Shown here piece after piece: positions 52,712 through 60,993 of a stretch of 64,000 nucleotides of DNA. The DNA lies in NCBI GenBank assembly GCA_964368445.1, contig CAYJAY010000008.1:9357-73356 (forward strand), written 5' to 3'. Origin of the DNA: CAYJAY01 sp964368445. GTDB lineage: Bacteria; Bacillota; Clostridia; Oscillospirales; Ruminococcaceae. Position 1 is the first letter of the stretch. The number at the start of each line of letters is the position of its first letter. The notes below the pieces were generated by a model. That model worked only from the letters and a program-made list of their open reading frames with translations, was not told the DNA's origin and did no database searches. Position numbers and translations under genes: made by a program.

Positions 52712-54106
52712 ATGAAGTATGACATAGCAATTGTGGGAGCGGGCCCTGCGGGGATATTTACGGCGCTTGAATTGGTGCGAAACAAGACAAACTTAAAGAT
52801 TGTAATAATCGAAAAAGGCGAGAAAGTTTCAAAACGCCACTGTCCTAAAGATAAAACTAATGTATGTGTAAACTGCAAACCAAACTGTCACATAACAACA
52901 GGTTTTTCGGGAGCCGGGGCGTTTTCAGACGGTAAACTTTCGCTTTCATATGAAGTTGGGGGCGAACTTCCCGAACTTATCGGAGCGGACAACGCTCAAA
53001 AGCTTATCGAATACACCGACAAGATATATCTCGAGTTTGGCGCAGACCCACATATCGAGGGTATCGAGATGACGGACGAGATTTTGGCGATTAGAAGAAG
53101 GGCGATTAAATCTAACCTTAAACTTGTCGATTGTCCTGTGAGGCATCTTGGAACCGAAAAGGCACAGATCCTTTATGAAAGTATCGAAAATTTCCTTTTG
53201 CAAAACGGAGTTGACATTCTTTTTAACTCGTATTGTGAAGATGTCATAATTGAAAACGATATATGCACAGGTGTTTCTATCTTTGAAGGGGACAAAAGCC
53301 GAACTATCGAAGCAAAAGAGATAGTAATTGCGACGGGAAGAAGAGGCGCCGACTGGCTTGAGAGACTTTGTGAAAAGAAAGGGATTTCGCACAAACCCGG
53401 CATAGTTGATATCGGGGTTAGGGTTGAGGTTCGCAACGAGATAATGGATGTTGTTAACCGTGCGCTTTATGAATCTAAACTTATAGGATATCCGTTGCCG
53501 TTCAAAAATAAAGTTAGAACGTTTTGTCAAAATCCGGGCGGATTTGTTAGCCAAGAAAACTATGACAACGATCTTGCTGTAGTTAACGGCCATTCATATA
53601 AAGACAAAAAAAGCAACAATACAAACCTTGCCGTCCTTTGTTCCCACCGTTTTAGCGAACCGTTCAATCGCCCGATAGATTATGCGAAAAATATCGGAGA
53701 GCTCACAAACATGCTGGGCGAGAATAGAATTTTGGTTCAAAGATACGGAGATATTTTGGACGGAAAAAGGACATGGATGCGCGAGCTTAGCATGTCAAAC
53801 GTCAAGCCGACGCTTTGCGACTGTGTGGCGGGGGACATAACTGCCGCCATGCCGTATCGGACGATGGTTAACATAATTAACTTTATAGAAGCGGTGGACG
53901 GAGTTGTTCCGGGATTTGCGTCGAGGGAAACTCTTTTATATTCGCCGGAGCTTAAATTCTACAGCAACTGTGTTAAGATGGACAAAGATCTAAACACCAA
54001 CATAGGCCATCTCTACTGTCTTGGTGACTCGAGTGGTTGGACAAGGGGACTTATGATGGCGTCGGTTATGGGGGTTTTGCTTGGGCAAAAGCTTTCAAAA
54101 AATTAG
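52712..54106 (+). CDS. FAD-dependent oxidoreductase of COG2509 type
   Basis: 464 residues. The dinucleotide-binding YDIAIVGAGPAGIFTALEL is followed by IVIIEKGEKVSKRHCP, a Cys-rich CVNCKPNCHITTGFSGAGAF, the IVIATGRRGADWLERL block and YCLGDSSGWTRGLMMAS at the C-terminus. This layout fits the uncharacterised COG2509 flavoproteins common in Clostridia; the substrate is unknown. ATG 52712 is chosen, since AAGGA stands 9 bases upstream and the first in-frame ATG (52703) overlaps it. It is 20 bp after the six-helix gene. Confidence 0.85.
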   Translation: MKYDIAIVGAGPAGIFTALELVRNKTNLKIVIIEKGEKVSKRHCPKDKTNVCVNCKPNCHITTGFSGAGAFSDGKLSLSYEVGGELPELIGADNAQKLIEYTDKIYLEFGADPHIEGIEMTDEILAIRRRAIKSNLKLVDCPVRHLGTEKAQILYESIENFLLQNGVDILFNSYCEDVIIENDICTGVSIFEGDKSRTIEAKEIVIATGRRGADWLERLCEKKGISHKPGIVDIGVRVEVRNEIMDVVNRALYESKLIGYPLPFKNKVRTFCQNPGGFVSQENYDNDLAVVNGHSYKDKKSNNTNLAVLCSHRFSEPFNRPIDYAKNIGELTNMLGENRILVQRYGDILDGKRTWMRELSMSNVKPTLCDCVAGDITAAMPYRTMVNIINFIEAVDGVVPGFASRETLLYSPELKFYSNCVKMDKDLNTNIGHLYCLGDSSGWTRGLMMASVMGVLLGQKLSKN

Positions 54107-54200
54107 AGCTACGTCGAATACAAATAAACTCCGTGCTTCGTCGAAACTGTTGAAAAAAAGCTTCATCTAACATAAAAAAATATCGATAGGATAGATTAAA

Positions 54201-55688
54201 GTGGAATATATACTTGTACATGACCTTGGGACTTCGGGAAATAAGGCGACACTTTTTGGGACAAACGGTGACATAATAAAAAGCGCGATTTTTGATTATC
54301 CTACGTTTAACCCTTCGCCGGATTTCTTTGAACAAAACCCAAATGATTTTTGGGGAGCGGTTGTTGACACAACTAAACAGATAGTGGCGGATATCGACGC
54401 CACAAAGATAGTTGCGGTTTCGTTTTCGGGACATATGCATGGCATGATACCGATGTCGAAAGACGGAAAAAATCTGTATAATTCTATTATATGGACAGAT
54501 GGGCGCGCAAAACAAGAAACAGAATATCTTGTCGAAAAGCTGTCGGTGGAGCGAATTTATGAGATCACGGGACACAGGCCGTTCCCGATGTATTCGATTG
54601 AAAAGGCTATGTGGATTAAAAATCAACGCCCCGATATCTACAACAAAACATACAAGATACTGAACAACAAGGATTTTGTCATATATAAAATGACGGGTGA
54701 GTTTGTGACAGATCATTCCGATGCTTCGGGAACAAACGCGTATGACATAACCGATAGATGTTGGTCGAGTGAAATTCTAAATGTAGCGGAAATACCGTTA
54801 GAACTTATGCCAACAATATTAGAGTCGACCGAAGTTGTAGGGCCGTTAACCGAACAAGCGGCAGAGCAACTTTCGCTCCCTGCCGGGATACCGATTGTTT
54901 GCGGTGGCGGCGATGGAGCTTGCGCAAACGTTGGGGCGGCGAGCATTGAAAACGGCAATACATATTGTTGTATGGGCAGTTCTGCGTGGATTGGCTCAAC
55001 CGACGACAAACCGGCTACCGGTAGCGACATGAGACTAATGACATTCGCCCATCTTATCCCAAACAAATATATGCTTTGCGGAACAATGTCGGCTTGTGGG
55101 CTTTCATATAACTATATTTTGGATAAACTCAACATAAAATCAAAGGCGGACAACGATATACATCAAGTCGCGGAAGAGATGTTGAAAAACTCTGAAATCG
55201 GCGCAAACGGAGTTTTATACGTTCCGTACCTTAACGGCGAACGATGCCTTTATTGGGACAGAAAAGCGAAAGGAGCGTTTCTCGGGTTAACAGCAACCGA
55301 TAGCGACAACAACATTTTGCGCGCCGTTATCGAGGGCGTTTCGCTTCAACTTTCTGCGATTCTTGATATTTTCAGAGAGATATTTGAAGTTAAAGAGATG
55401 AACATAATAGGGGGAAGTGTCAACAGAACCTGGATAGGAATAATGGCTTCTGCGCTTGACGCCGACATATATTCTGTGTCCAACAGCAGGTATGCAACAT
55501 CTATCGGTGCGGCTGTGGCGGCAGGTGTGGGCGTGAAAGTGTTTGAAGACTTTTCGGCGGTTAAGTTGTTTTTGAAACGTGAAGATAAGTTTTTTAAACG
55601 CGAGTATGACACTAATTTTTATAACCAGAGAAAACAACTTTTAATCGAAAGTTATGAAGCGTTAAAAAAAATAAATTACAAGCTTTAA
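54201..55688 (+). CDS. FGGY carbohydrate kinase, xylulokinase-like
   Basis: 495-residue ASKHA kinase. VHDLGTSGNKATLFGTNG, SFSGHMHGMIPM, IIWTDGRAKQE and GGGDGACANVGAASIENG correspond to the motifs of the xylB at 247. The C-terminal NIIGGSVNRTWIGIMASALD has a GGS in place of the usual GGG. It is distinctly diverged from that xylB and sits far from any isomerase, so the substrate could be another sugar or polyol. The GTG start has AGGATAG upstream. The cyclodeaminase gene follows after 14 bp, a pairing without obvious logic. Confidence 0.85.
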   Translation: MEYILVHDLGTSGNKATLFGTNGDIIKSAIFDYPTFNPSPDFFEQNPNDFWGAVVDTTKQIVADIDATKIVAVSFSGHMHGMIPMSKDGKNLYNSIIWTDGRAKQETEYLVEKLSVERIYEITGHRPFPMYSIEKAMWIKNQRPDIYNKTYKILNNKDFVIYKMTGEFVTDHSDASGTNAYDITDRCWSSEILNVAEIPLELMPTILESTEVVGPLTEQAAEQLSLPAGIPIVCGGGDGACANVGAASIENGNTYCCMGSSAWIGSTDDKPATGSDMRLMTFAHLIPNKYMLCGTMSACGLSYNYILDKLNIKSKADNDIHQVAEEMLKNSEIGANGVLYVPYLNGERCLYWDRKAKGAFLGLTATDSDNNILRAVIEGVSLQLSAILDIFREIFEVKEMNIIGGSVNRTWIGIMASALDADIYSVSNSRYATSIGAAVAAGVGVKVFEDFSAVKLFLKREDKFFKREYDTNFYNQRKQLLIESYEALKKINYKL

Positions 55689-55702
55689 CATCGAGGTGGA
55701 CA

Positions 55703-56335
55703 ATGGAAACAAAAGATAAAAACATCGAGCAGTTTATAACAGAGCTTTGTTCTTCGTCGCCAACTCCGGGCGGAGGTGGCGCCTCTGCCGTTGCGGGCAG
55801 CCTTGCTTCGGCGCTAGGTTCGATGGTGGCAAACCTTACAATCGGAAAAGCAAAGTACAAAGAATTTGAACAACAAAACATAAAAGCCGGAGAAAAAGCG
55901 AAACAACTGGCGCATAAAATGCTTGAACTTTGCGACCTTGATGAACAGGCATTTTTGCCGCTTTCCAAGGCATATTCATTGCCAAAAGAAACAGACGAAC
56001 AACTTAAACATCGTAACGAGGTTATGGAAGCTTGCTTGAAACAGGCGGCAAAACCTCCGTTTGCCATGCTTGAAGCGCTTGACGGGATTGCAACGATTCT
56101 CGAACAGCTTTCGACCACAGGGTCGATAATCGTTTTAAGCGACATAGCGGTTGGCGCAACGCTCGCGAATTCGGCGGCAATTGGAGCTTCGATTAACGTT
56201 TTAATCAACACAAAATCGATGACCGACGTTCAATATAAAACAAAGCTTGAAAACGATGTTAACAATCTTGTCGAGTCGGTTAAAATGAAAACAGAAAAAG
56301 CCATCGCAAATTCAAACGATAGGCTTTTTAAATAG
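55703..56335 (+). CDS. Cyclodeaminase/cyclohydrolase family protein (FTCD-C)
   Basis: 210-residue helical protein. SSPTPGGGGASAVAGSLASALGSMVANLT is cut here to the diagnostic TPGGGGASAVAGSLASALG, the folate-binding loop of formiminotetrahydrofolate cyclodeaminase and methenyl-THF cyclohydrolase FchA. Later NSAAIGASINVLINTKSM fits the same domain. It probably interconverts methenyl- and formyl/formimino-folates in one-carbon metabolism; which reaction cannot be decided. AGGTGG precedes the ATG; it is 14 bp after the kinase gene. Confidence 0.9.
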   Translation: METKDKNIEQFITELCSSSPTPGGGGASAVAGSLASALGSMVANLTIGKAKYKEFEQQNIKAGEKAKQLAHKMLELCDLDEQAFLPLSKAYSLPKETDEQLKHRNEVMEACLKQAAKPPFAMLEALDGIATILEQLSTTGSIIVLSDIAVGATLANSAAIGASINVLINTKSMTDVQYKTKLENDVNNLVESVKMKTEKAIANSNDRLFK

Positions 56336-56356
56336 TAGTATTAAATTGTTAAATGT

Positions 56357-56773
56357 TTATTCCCCGATAATTTTAATCAGCACACGCTTTGTTCGTTTTC
56401 CGTCAAACTCACCGTAAAAAATCTGTTCCCATGTTCCAAAATCGAGTTTGCCATTTGTTATTGCAACCACTGTTTCGCGTCCCATAATCGTGCGTTTGAG
56501 ATGTGCGTCGGCGTTGTCCTCGAACCCGTTGTGGGCATATTGTGAATATGGTTGTTCGGGTGCTAGATTTTCAAGCCACCGCTCGAAGTCGCTGTGTAAA
56601 CCGCCTTCGTTGTCGTTGATAAATACGCTTGCTGTTATGTTCATGGCGTTGACAAGGCAAAGGCCTTCTTGAACTCCGCTTTCGTTAACGGCGCTTTCAA
56701 CATTTTGTGTTATGTTAACAAATCTGCGCCTTGTCGGTGTATTCATCTCGAGAACTTTTCTATAACTTTTCAT
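56357..56773 (-). CDS. YjbQ family protein (UPF0047)
   Basis: 138 residues. NVESAVNESGVQEGLCLV, TASVFINDNEGGLHSDF, and LKRTIMGRETVVAITNGKLDFGTWEQI are the highly conserved UPF0047 blocks. E. coli YjbQ has weak thiamine-phosphate synthase activity in vivo, but the true role is unsettled. It is transcribed alone and converges with the cyclodeaminase gene; AAAGGA precedes the ATG. Its 5' side borders the 445-bp gene-free repeat region. Confidence 0.92.
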   Translation of the reverse strand: MKSYRKVLEMNTPTRRRFVNITQNVESAVNESGVQEGLCLVNAMNITASVFINDNEGGLHSDFERWLENLAPEQPYSQYAHNGFEDNADAHLKRTIMGRETVVAITNGKLDFGTWEQIFYGEFDGKRTKRVLIKIIGE

Positions 56774-56810
56774 TAAATAAAATCCTTTCGTATAATGGCT
56801 ATTAATATTT

Positions 56811-56940
56811 AGATGTAGCTTTAATTTTAAGAAATACTACGTTTTTTGCACCAACGGTGCAAAATGGCGAACGAAGTTCGACAAGGAGTATTTCCAAAAG
56901 CTTCACCGTAGGTATCACCGTAGGTGAAGATTGTTTATAT
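56811..56940 (+). repeat. Interspersed palindromic repeat, copy B
   Basis: It aligns with the reverse complement of 27791-27910 over its whole length. Longest identical parts are GAAATACTAC, the CGGTGC-AAAATGGCGAACG region and GTATTTCCAAAA. It differs mainly by an extra copy of CACCGTAGGT near 56905-56925. It opens the 445-bp gap 56774-57218. Confidence 0.75.
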
Positions 56941-57067
56941 AATATTTGTTCCAAATATTATATAAATTCGCCATGTGGCTTTGCCACGGCGTCTTCAATA
57001 CTATTTTAAACCGCCTGACCAAAGGTCAGATGCGGAAATATAAATAATCCTGCGGATTATTTATATT
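56936..57067. repeat. Row of four perfect or near-perfect hairpins
   Basis: Hairpins are at 56936-56964 (13-bp arms ending in TATTTG), 56969-56991 (GTGGC/GCCAC flanked by CGCC/GGCG), 57011-57035 (CTGACC/GGTCAG within CCGC/GCGG) and 57037-57067 (perfect 14-bp arms, loop TGC). Together they fill most of the space between repeat copy B and the promoter area of the flavodiiron gene. No ORF or known RNA was recognised. Confidence 0.65.
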
Positions 57068-57218
57068 ATATCATCGTAAATATTTTTTTTCTATAGTTTT
57101 GAATAAGTTTTAAAATATTTGGAACAAATAATTTTAAAACTTTGTTAATGAAAAAACACGACAAATATAGTATACTTAGATTTATTAATTACGGTAAAAT
57201 TATATTAAGGAGAAAAAA

Positions 57219-59072
57219 ATGCATTGTATAAAGAAGGTTACAGAGGACATTTTTTGGATTGGAGTGTCGGACAGAAGACTTGCGCTTTTTGAAAACGTCT
57301 TTCCCGTTCCAAATGGTGTTTCATACAACTCATATGTCATAAACGACCAAAAAACCGCGCTTCTAGACACGGCAGACAAGGCGGTTTCGGGGCAGTTTCT
57401 TGAAAATCTTAAACAAGCCCTTTCGGGCAAACCTCTTGATTATATAATAGTTAACCATATGGAACCGGATCATTGTGCCGTTATCGAGGACGTTATTTTG
57501 CGATATCCGGGAGTTAAGGTTGTGGGCAACAAAAAAACACGCGACATGCTTTCGAGATTTTTTGGCGATCTTGATGTTGACGGGTGTTTTATCGAAGTTA
57601 AAGAAAACGACAGCCTTTCGCTTGGAAAACATACGTTAAACTTTGTTATGGCTCCTATGGTGCATTGGCCCGAGGCGATGGTAACGTATGAATCTACCGA
57701 AAAGATCTTGTTTTCCGCCGATGCGTTCGGAAGCTTTGGCGCGCTTTCGGGAAACCTTTTTGCGGATGAGATTAACTTTGAAAATGAATGGCTTTCGGAA
57801 GCTAGAAGATACTACACTAACATTGTCGGAAAATACGGAACTCAGGTAATTGCGTTGCTTAAAAAGGCGGCAACACTCGACATCTCAATTATATGTCCGT
57901 TGCATGGCCCACTTTTTCGAAAAAACATAGCGTGGATTGTGGATAAATACGTCAAGTGGGCAACTTATACACCGGAACAAAAAACCGTTATGATAGCGTA
58001 TGCCTCGGTTTACGGAAACACCGAAAACGCTGCTAATATTCTTGCTGTTAAGCTTGCCGAAAAGGGAATACGTAACATATCGATGTATGATGTTTCGGTT
58101 ACGCATCCGTCGTATATCGTGTCCGAAGCGTTCAGGTGTAGCCACCTTGTTTTTGCTTCAACAACATATAATGCCGGGATTTTTGTGAATATGGAGACGG
58201 CTCTTGTCGACATAGCGGCGCACAACCTTCAAAACAGGACGGTTGCGTTTATCGAAAACGGAAGTTGGGCAGCGACAGCCGGAAACCTTATGCGCGAGAT
58301 AATAGCTCCGCTTAAAGGCACAAAGATTTTAGAAACCGAGATATCTATCCCTTCCTCCGTTAAAACACAACAGATGCAACAGCTTGAGGCATTAAGTGAA
58401 GAGATAGCAAAATCTATATTTGAAGATGAACAATCAAAGGCAAGCGAAAGCGAAAAGAAAATTGTCGACGGTTCGGCTATGTTTAAGATGTCTTACGGAT
58501 TGTTTGTGTTAACGGCGAAAGATGGTGGAAAAGAAAACGGTTGTATAATAAACACCGCCATGCAGGTTTGCGACAGTCCAAAAAGGATTTCGATAGCGGT
58601 TAATAAATCTAACCTTACCCACGACATGATCGAAAACAGCGGAATGTTTAACCTTTCGGTTTTGTCGACCGATGCAACGTTTGACATCTTTAAACATTTT
58701 GGGTTTTCAAGCGGAAGAGACACCGAGAAGTTTAAAGACTACGAAAATTCTAAAGTTTCACAAAATGGTTTAAGATATATCGAAAACCAAACAAACGCAT
58801 TTTTCTCGGTTCTTGTCAACGAAAAACAAGATTGCGGAACACACACGATCTTTACAGGTGATGTGACTGAAGCTGTTGTGTTGTCGGAACAAGATTCCAT
58901 GACATATGAATACTACTTTGCACATGTTAAACCGAAACCGCCCGTTTCGGATCAAAACAAGGTTGGGTATGTTTGCAAGATTTGCGGCTGGGTATACGAG
59001 GGCGAGCCACTCCCCGAAGACATTATATGTCCGCTTTGCAAACATGGAGCGTCGGATTTTGAAAAGCTTTAA
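57219..59072 (+). CDS. Flavodiiron protein fused to flavin reductase and rubredoxin domains
   Basis: 617 residues with four functional parts. Diiron beta-lactamase-like domain (1-245): ligands NHMEPDHCAVIE (His-x-Glu-x-Asp-His), VHWPEAM, FSADAFGSFG and CPLHGPL are all present. Flavodoxin domain (about 255-395): AYASVYGNTENAA. Flavin reductase-like split barrel (about 420-570): MSYGLFVLTAKDGGKENGCI. C-terminal rubredoxin: CKICGWVYEGEPLPED and CPLCKHGASDF, with the short 14-residue spacing seen in rubrerythrin. It should accept electrons internally and reduce O2 to water (or NO) in an anaerobe. AAGGAG lies 7 bases before the ATG. A free rubredoxin gene follows. Confidence 0.93.
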   Translation: MHCIKKVTEDIFWIGVSDRRLALFENVFPVPNGVSYNSYVINDQKTALLDTADKAVSGQFLENLKQALSGKPLDYIIVNHMEPDHCAVIEDVILRYPGVKVVGNKKTRDMLSRFFGDLDVDGCFIEVKENDSLSLGKHTLNFVMAPMVHWPEAMVTYESTEKILFSADAFGSFGALSGNLFADEINFENEWLSEARRYYTNIVGKYGTQVIALLKKAATLDISIICPLHGPLFRKNIAWIVDKYVKWATYTPEQKTVMIAYASVYGNTENAANILAVKLAEKGIRNISMYDVSVTHPSYIVSEAFRCSHLVFASTTYNAGIFVNMETALVDIAAHNLQNRTVAFIENGSWAATAGNLMREIIAPLKGTKILETEISIPSSVKTQQMQQLEALSEEIAKSIFEDEQSKASESEKKIVDGSAMFKMSYGLFVLTAKDGGKENGCIINTAMQVCDSPKRISIAVNKSNLTHDMIENSGMFNLSVLSTDATFDIFKHFGFSSGRDTEKFKDYENSKVSQNGLRYIENQTNAFFSVLVNEKQDCGTHTIFTGDVTEAVVLSEQDSMTYEYYFAHVKPKPPVSDQNKVGYVCKICGWVYEGEPLPEDIICPLCKHGASDFEKL

Positions 59073-59099
59073 AATCACCTGCATAAAGGTGGAGGGAAT

Positions 59100-59166
59100 A
59101 GTTAATAATTAATAGTTAATAATTAATAGTGAATAGTGAATAGTGAAGGTGTCGCCGTTCGGCGAC
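59100..59166. repeat. Heptamer array plus hairpin, second copy
   Basis: GTTAATAATTAATA and GTGAATA-type units (59101-59148) run straight into GTCGCC/GGCGAC (59151-59166). The same construction is seen at 42905-42978. It is non-coding and sits between the flavodiiron and rubredoxin genes. Confidence 0.7.
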
Positions 59167-59216
59167 AAGTTTAAAATTGGTTGGTTTAACAAGTAAACTT
59201 TTTTTACAAAGCAATT

Positions 59217-59245
59217 TTTACAGAGCAAAATTAAATTTATATAAT
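59217..59245 (+). promoter_or_regulatory. Promoter of the rubredoxin gene
   Basis: TTTACA (59217-59222), a 17-bp spacer and TATAAT (59240-59245) make a near-consensus sigma-A promoter 23 bases before the start codon. A weak stem AAGTTTA/TAAACTT followed by TTTTT (59167-59205) just upstream may end the flavodiiron transcript. Confidence 0.65.
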
Positions 59246-59267
59246 ATTTAAAAGGAGATTTGCGACT

Positions 59268-59426
59268 ATGGATAAGTATGTATGTGACGTTTGCGGTTAT
59301 GTCTATGACGAGGCTGCCGGTGACACCGATAACGGAGTAGCGGCCGGAACCGTCTGGGCGAATGTGCCGGAAGACTATCTGTGCCCTTTGTGTTCCGTAG
59401 GAAAAGATCAATTTACAAAGGAATAG
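59268..59426 (+). CDS. Rubredoxin
   Basis: 52-residue one-iron electron carrier. The four Cys ligands are in YVCDVCGYVYDEAAGD and DYLCPLCSVGKDQF, with the standard long spacing and the conserved GTVW(A)NVPEDY segment. AAAGGAG lies 8 bases before the ATG; a near-consensus promoter is upstream and a terminator follows. It probably works with the flavodiiron fusion or with rubrerythrins encoded elsewhere. Confidence 0.96.
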   Translation: MDKYVCDVCGYVYDEAAGDTDNGVAAGTVWANVPEDYLCPLCSVGKDQFTKE

Positions 59427-59448
59427 GGGACATTCCGAAAAAGCGATA

Positions 59449-59495
59449 AAAACAACCGTAAGCAATCGTTAAAAAGCTTACGGTTGTTTTGTTGT
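59449..59495 (+). terminator. Terminator after rubredoxin
   Basis: Perfect 15-bp arms (59449-59463 with 59476-59490) end in TTTT then GTTGT. The stem also carries an A-run on the other side and can serve the convergent minus-strand gene. Confidence 0.85.
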
Positions 59496-59504
59496 AGGGT
59501 AAAG

Positions 59505-59726
59505 TTACAAGTCTTTTGAAATCTTTTTTGAGATAAAAGTTATTAATTCGTCGGGTGTTGGGGTTTCCCCTTTTCGGGGAATTTCGTTTTGCAACATTTT
59601 TGTGTTTTCACTTAACTCTTGGTTTTTATATGCTTGTTCGATAGCCAATCGCATATCGCGCTTTACTTGTTCGACGCTAACGCCATGTTTTTTTGCGATT
59701 TGTTTGTAGATTTTTCGGTTAAACAT
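59505..59726 (-). CDS. Small Spo0A C-terminal-domain-like protein
   Basis: 73 residues. MFNRKIYKQIAKKHGVSVEQVKRDMRLAIEQAY resembles the recognition-helix region of the Spo0A DNA-binding domain (IAKKH..., RAIRHAIE), but no receiver domain exists. Stand-alone fragments of this kind are annotated in many Clostridia. ATG 59726 follows AAAGGC; a longer frame from 59762 begins inside the operator motif. It is divergent from the XRE gene. DNA binding is likely; the target is unknown. Confidence 0.6.
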   Translation of the reverse strand: MFNRKIYKQIAKKHGVSVEQVKRDMRLAIEQAYKNQELSENTKMLQNEIPRKGETPTPDELITFISKKISKDL

Positions 59727-59750
59727 AATAGAGCCTTTCAAAAAAATATA

Positions 59751-59857
59751 GTCCCTCTGCATTTACTATCATAACACAAAAATTGCTATTAGTAAAGTTA
59801 AAGGGACTAATTAAAAATCCATGCACTTTATACTGTTTTTAGTAAAGTAGCAGGGAT
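59751..59857. promoter_or_regulatory. Three copies of an 18-bp operator-like motif
   Basis: TAGTAAA-N5-AGGGA(C/T) occurs at 59751-59768 (minus strand), 59790-59807 (plus) and 59840-59857 (plus). Copies 1 and 2 face each other as an inverted pair. Copy 3 is exactly 50 bp after copy 2, and its AGGGA doubles as the ribosome binding site of the XRE gene. Binding by one of the two flanking small DNA-binding proteins is the simplest explanation. Confidence 0.65.
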
Positions 59858-59866
59858 GTGAATTAA

Positions 59867-60106
59867 ATGAAACTTAATATAGCGGTTAGTAAAAGAGTAT
59901 TGGGACTTTTGGAAAGTAGAGGTATGACACAGTATGAGTTGTTTAAAATTAGCGGGATACCTCGTTCTACAATTGGAAATATAGTCAACTGTTCTTATTC
60001 CTCTGTTAAACTTAGAATTATACATGAAATTTGTCTAGGTTTGGGAATAAGCATAACTGATTTTTTTAATGACCCATTGTTTGATATTGAAAATTTAGAT
60101 GATTAA
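59867..60106 (+). CDS. XRE-family (Cro/C1) helix-turn-helix protein
   Basis: 79 residues, essentially one HTH domain: AVSKRVLGLLESRGMTQYEL, FKISGIPRSTIGNIVN, and LRIIHEICLGLGISITDFF. It is a probable small repressor. It is divergent from the Spo0A-like gene, and the shared 140 bp carry the three-copy motif, which suggests that it regulates itself and its neighbour. No toxin partner is visible. Confidence 0.88.
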   Translation: MKLNIAVSKRVLGLLESRGMTQYELFKISGIPRSTIGNIVNCSYSSVKLRIIHEICLGLGISITDFFNDPLFDIENLDD

Positions 60107-60185
60107 ATCGAAACAGTTTTTGTATTTATATAGTGTGTAAAAAGGCGTGACTTTACTTTTTAATTTGAAGGTAACATTCCTACAG

Positions 60186-60214
60186 TTGAAAAAAATTGAA
60201 AAAACAAGTATAAT
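60186..60214 (+). promoter_or_regulatory. Promoter of the FabG-like gene
   Basis: TTGAAA (60186-60191), 17-bp spacer, TATAAT (60209-60214): near-perfect sigma-A promoter, 36 bases upstream of the start codon. Confidence 0.75.
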
Positions 60215-60250
60215 ATCCCATAAGTAAAACTGTAAAGAAGGTTTAAATAA

Positions 60251-60979
60251 ATGCAAAAAGTTGCGGTGGTTACGGGTAGTTCAAGGGGGATAGGCGCCGA
60301 AACTTCGATGGCTCTAGCCCGCGAGGGATATTCGGTTGTCATCAATTATCACAAATCCAAGACACAAGCCGAACACATGAAACAACTGATTGAAAATGAA
60401 AACGGACACGCCGAGTTGTTTAAAGCAGATGTTTCGAAAAGTGAGCAGTGTGACGCGTTGTTTGAGTTTGTTCGCGAAAAGTTCGGCCGTCTCGATGTTT
60501 TGGTGTGCAACGCCGGAATAGCAAAACAAAACGTTTTAAGTTCGGTTAGTGACGACGAATGGAAACAGTTAATAGACACAAACTTGTCGTCGGCTTTTTA
60601 TTCGACAAGGGCGGCAATTCCGCTTTTACTCAACTCGAAAACCGGCGCAATTGTGGTTGTGTCCTCGATTTTCGGAATTACGGGGGCTTCGTGCGAGGCG
60701 GCATATTCCGCGTCCAAAGGCGGGCTAATTACGTTTTCAAAATCGATGGCAAAAGAACTCGCGCCCTCGGACATAACGGTTAACTGTGTGTGTCCCGGGT
60801 TTATAGACACCGACATGAACAGTAATCTCTCGGATGAGGAGAAAAAGGATTTCATCGAAAATATTCCGCTTTGTCGCGCGGGAAAACCAAGCGACGTTGC
60901 TAACGCTGTTTGTTTTTTGGTTAAAAGCAGGTACACAACGGGACAGGTTTTAGCGATAGACGGCGGATATTCGATATAA
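60251..60979 (+). CDS. SDR-family oxidoreductase, FabG-like
   Basis: 242-residue classical short-chain dehydrogenase. VAVVTGSSRGIGAETSMAL binds NAD(P); DVLVCNAGIAK; the catalytic Ser in VVVSSIFG; Tyr and Lys in AAYSASKGGLITF; NCVCPGFIDTDM. It is most like 3-oxoacyl-ACP reductase, but no fatty acid genes lie nearby, so the substrate is open. It has its own strong promoter. AAGAAGG lies upstream of the ATG. Confidence 0.88.
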   Translation: MQKVAVVTGSSRGIGAETSMALAREGYSVVINYHKSKTQAEHMKQLIENENGHAELFKADVSKSEQCDALFEFVREKFGRLDVLVCNAGIAKQNVLSSVSDDEWKQLIDTNLSSAFYSTRAAIPLLLNSKTGAIVVVSSIFGITGASCEAAYSASKGGLITFSKSMAKELAPSDITVNCVCPGFIDTDMNSNLSDEEKKDFIENIPLCRAGKPSDVANAVCFLVKSRYTTGQVLAIDGGYSI

Positions 60980-60993
60980 AATTTACAGATAAT

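Noticed and set aside
54107..54200. Full fourth copy of the interspersed repeat
   Set aside because: Only the terminal ~21 bases align well with copies A and B; the rest is too different to call a copy.
59100..59148. Heptamer array as an origin or DnaA-box cluster
   Set aside because: Units are GTTAATA/GTGAATA, not TTATNCACA, and a second array lies elsewhere near unrelated genes.
59505..59726. Spo0A itself
   Set aside because: No receiver domain and only 73 residues; resemblance is limited to part of the DNA-binding region.
59505..60106. Toxin-antitoxin pair
   Set aside because: The two genes are divergent and both look like DNA-binding proteins; no toxin fold was recognised.
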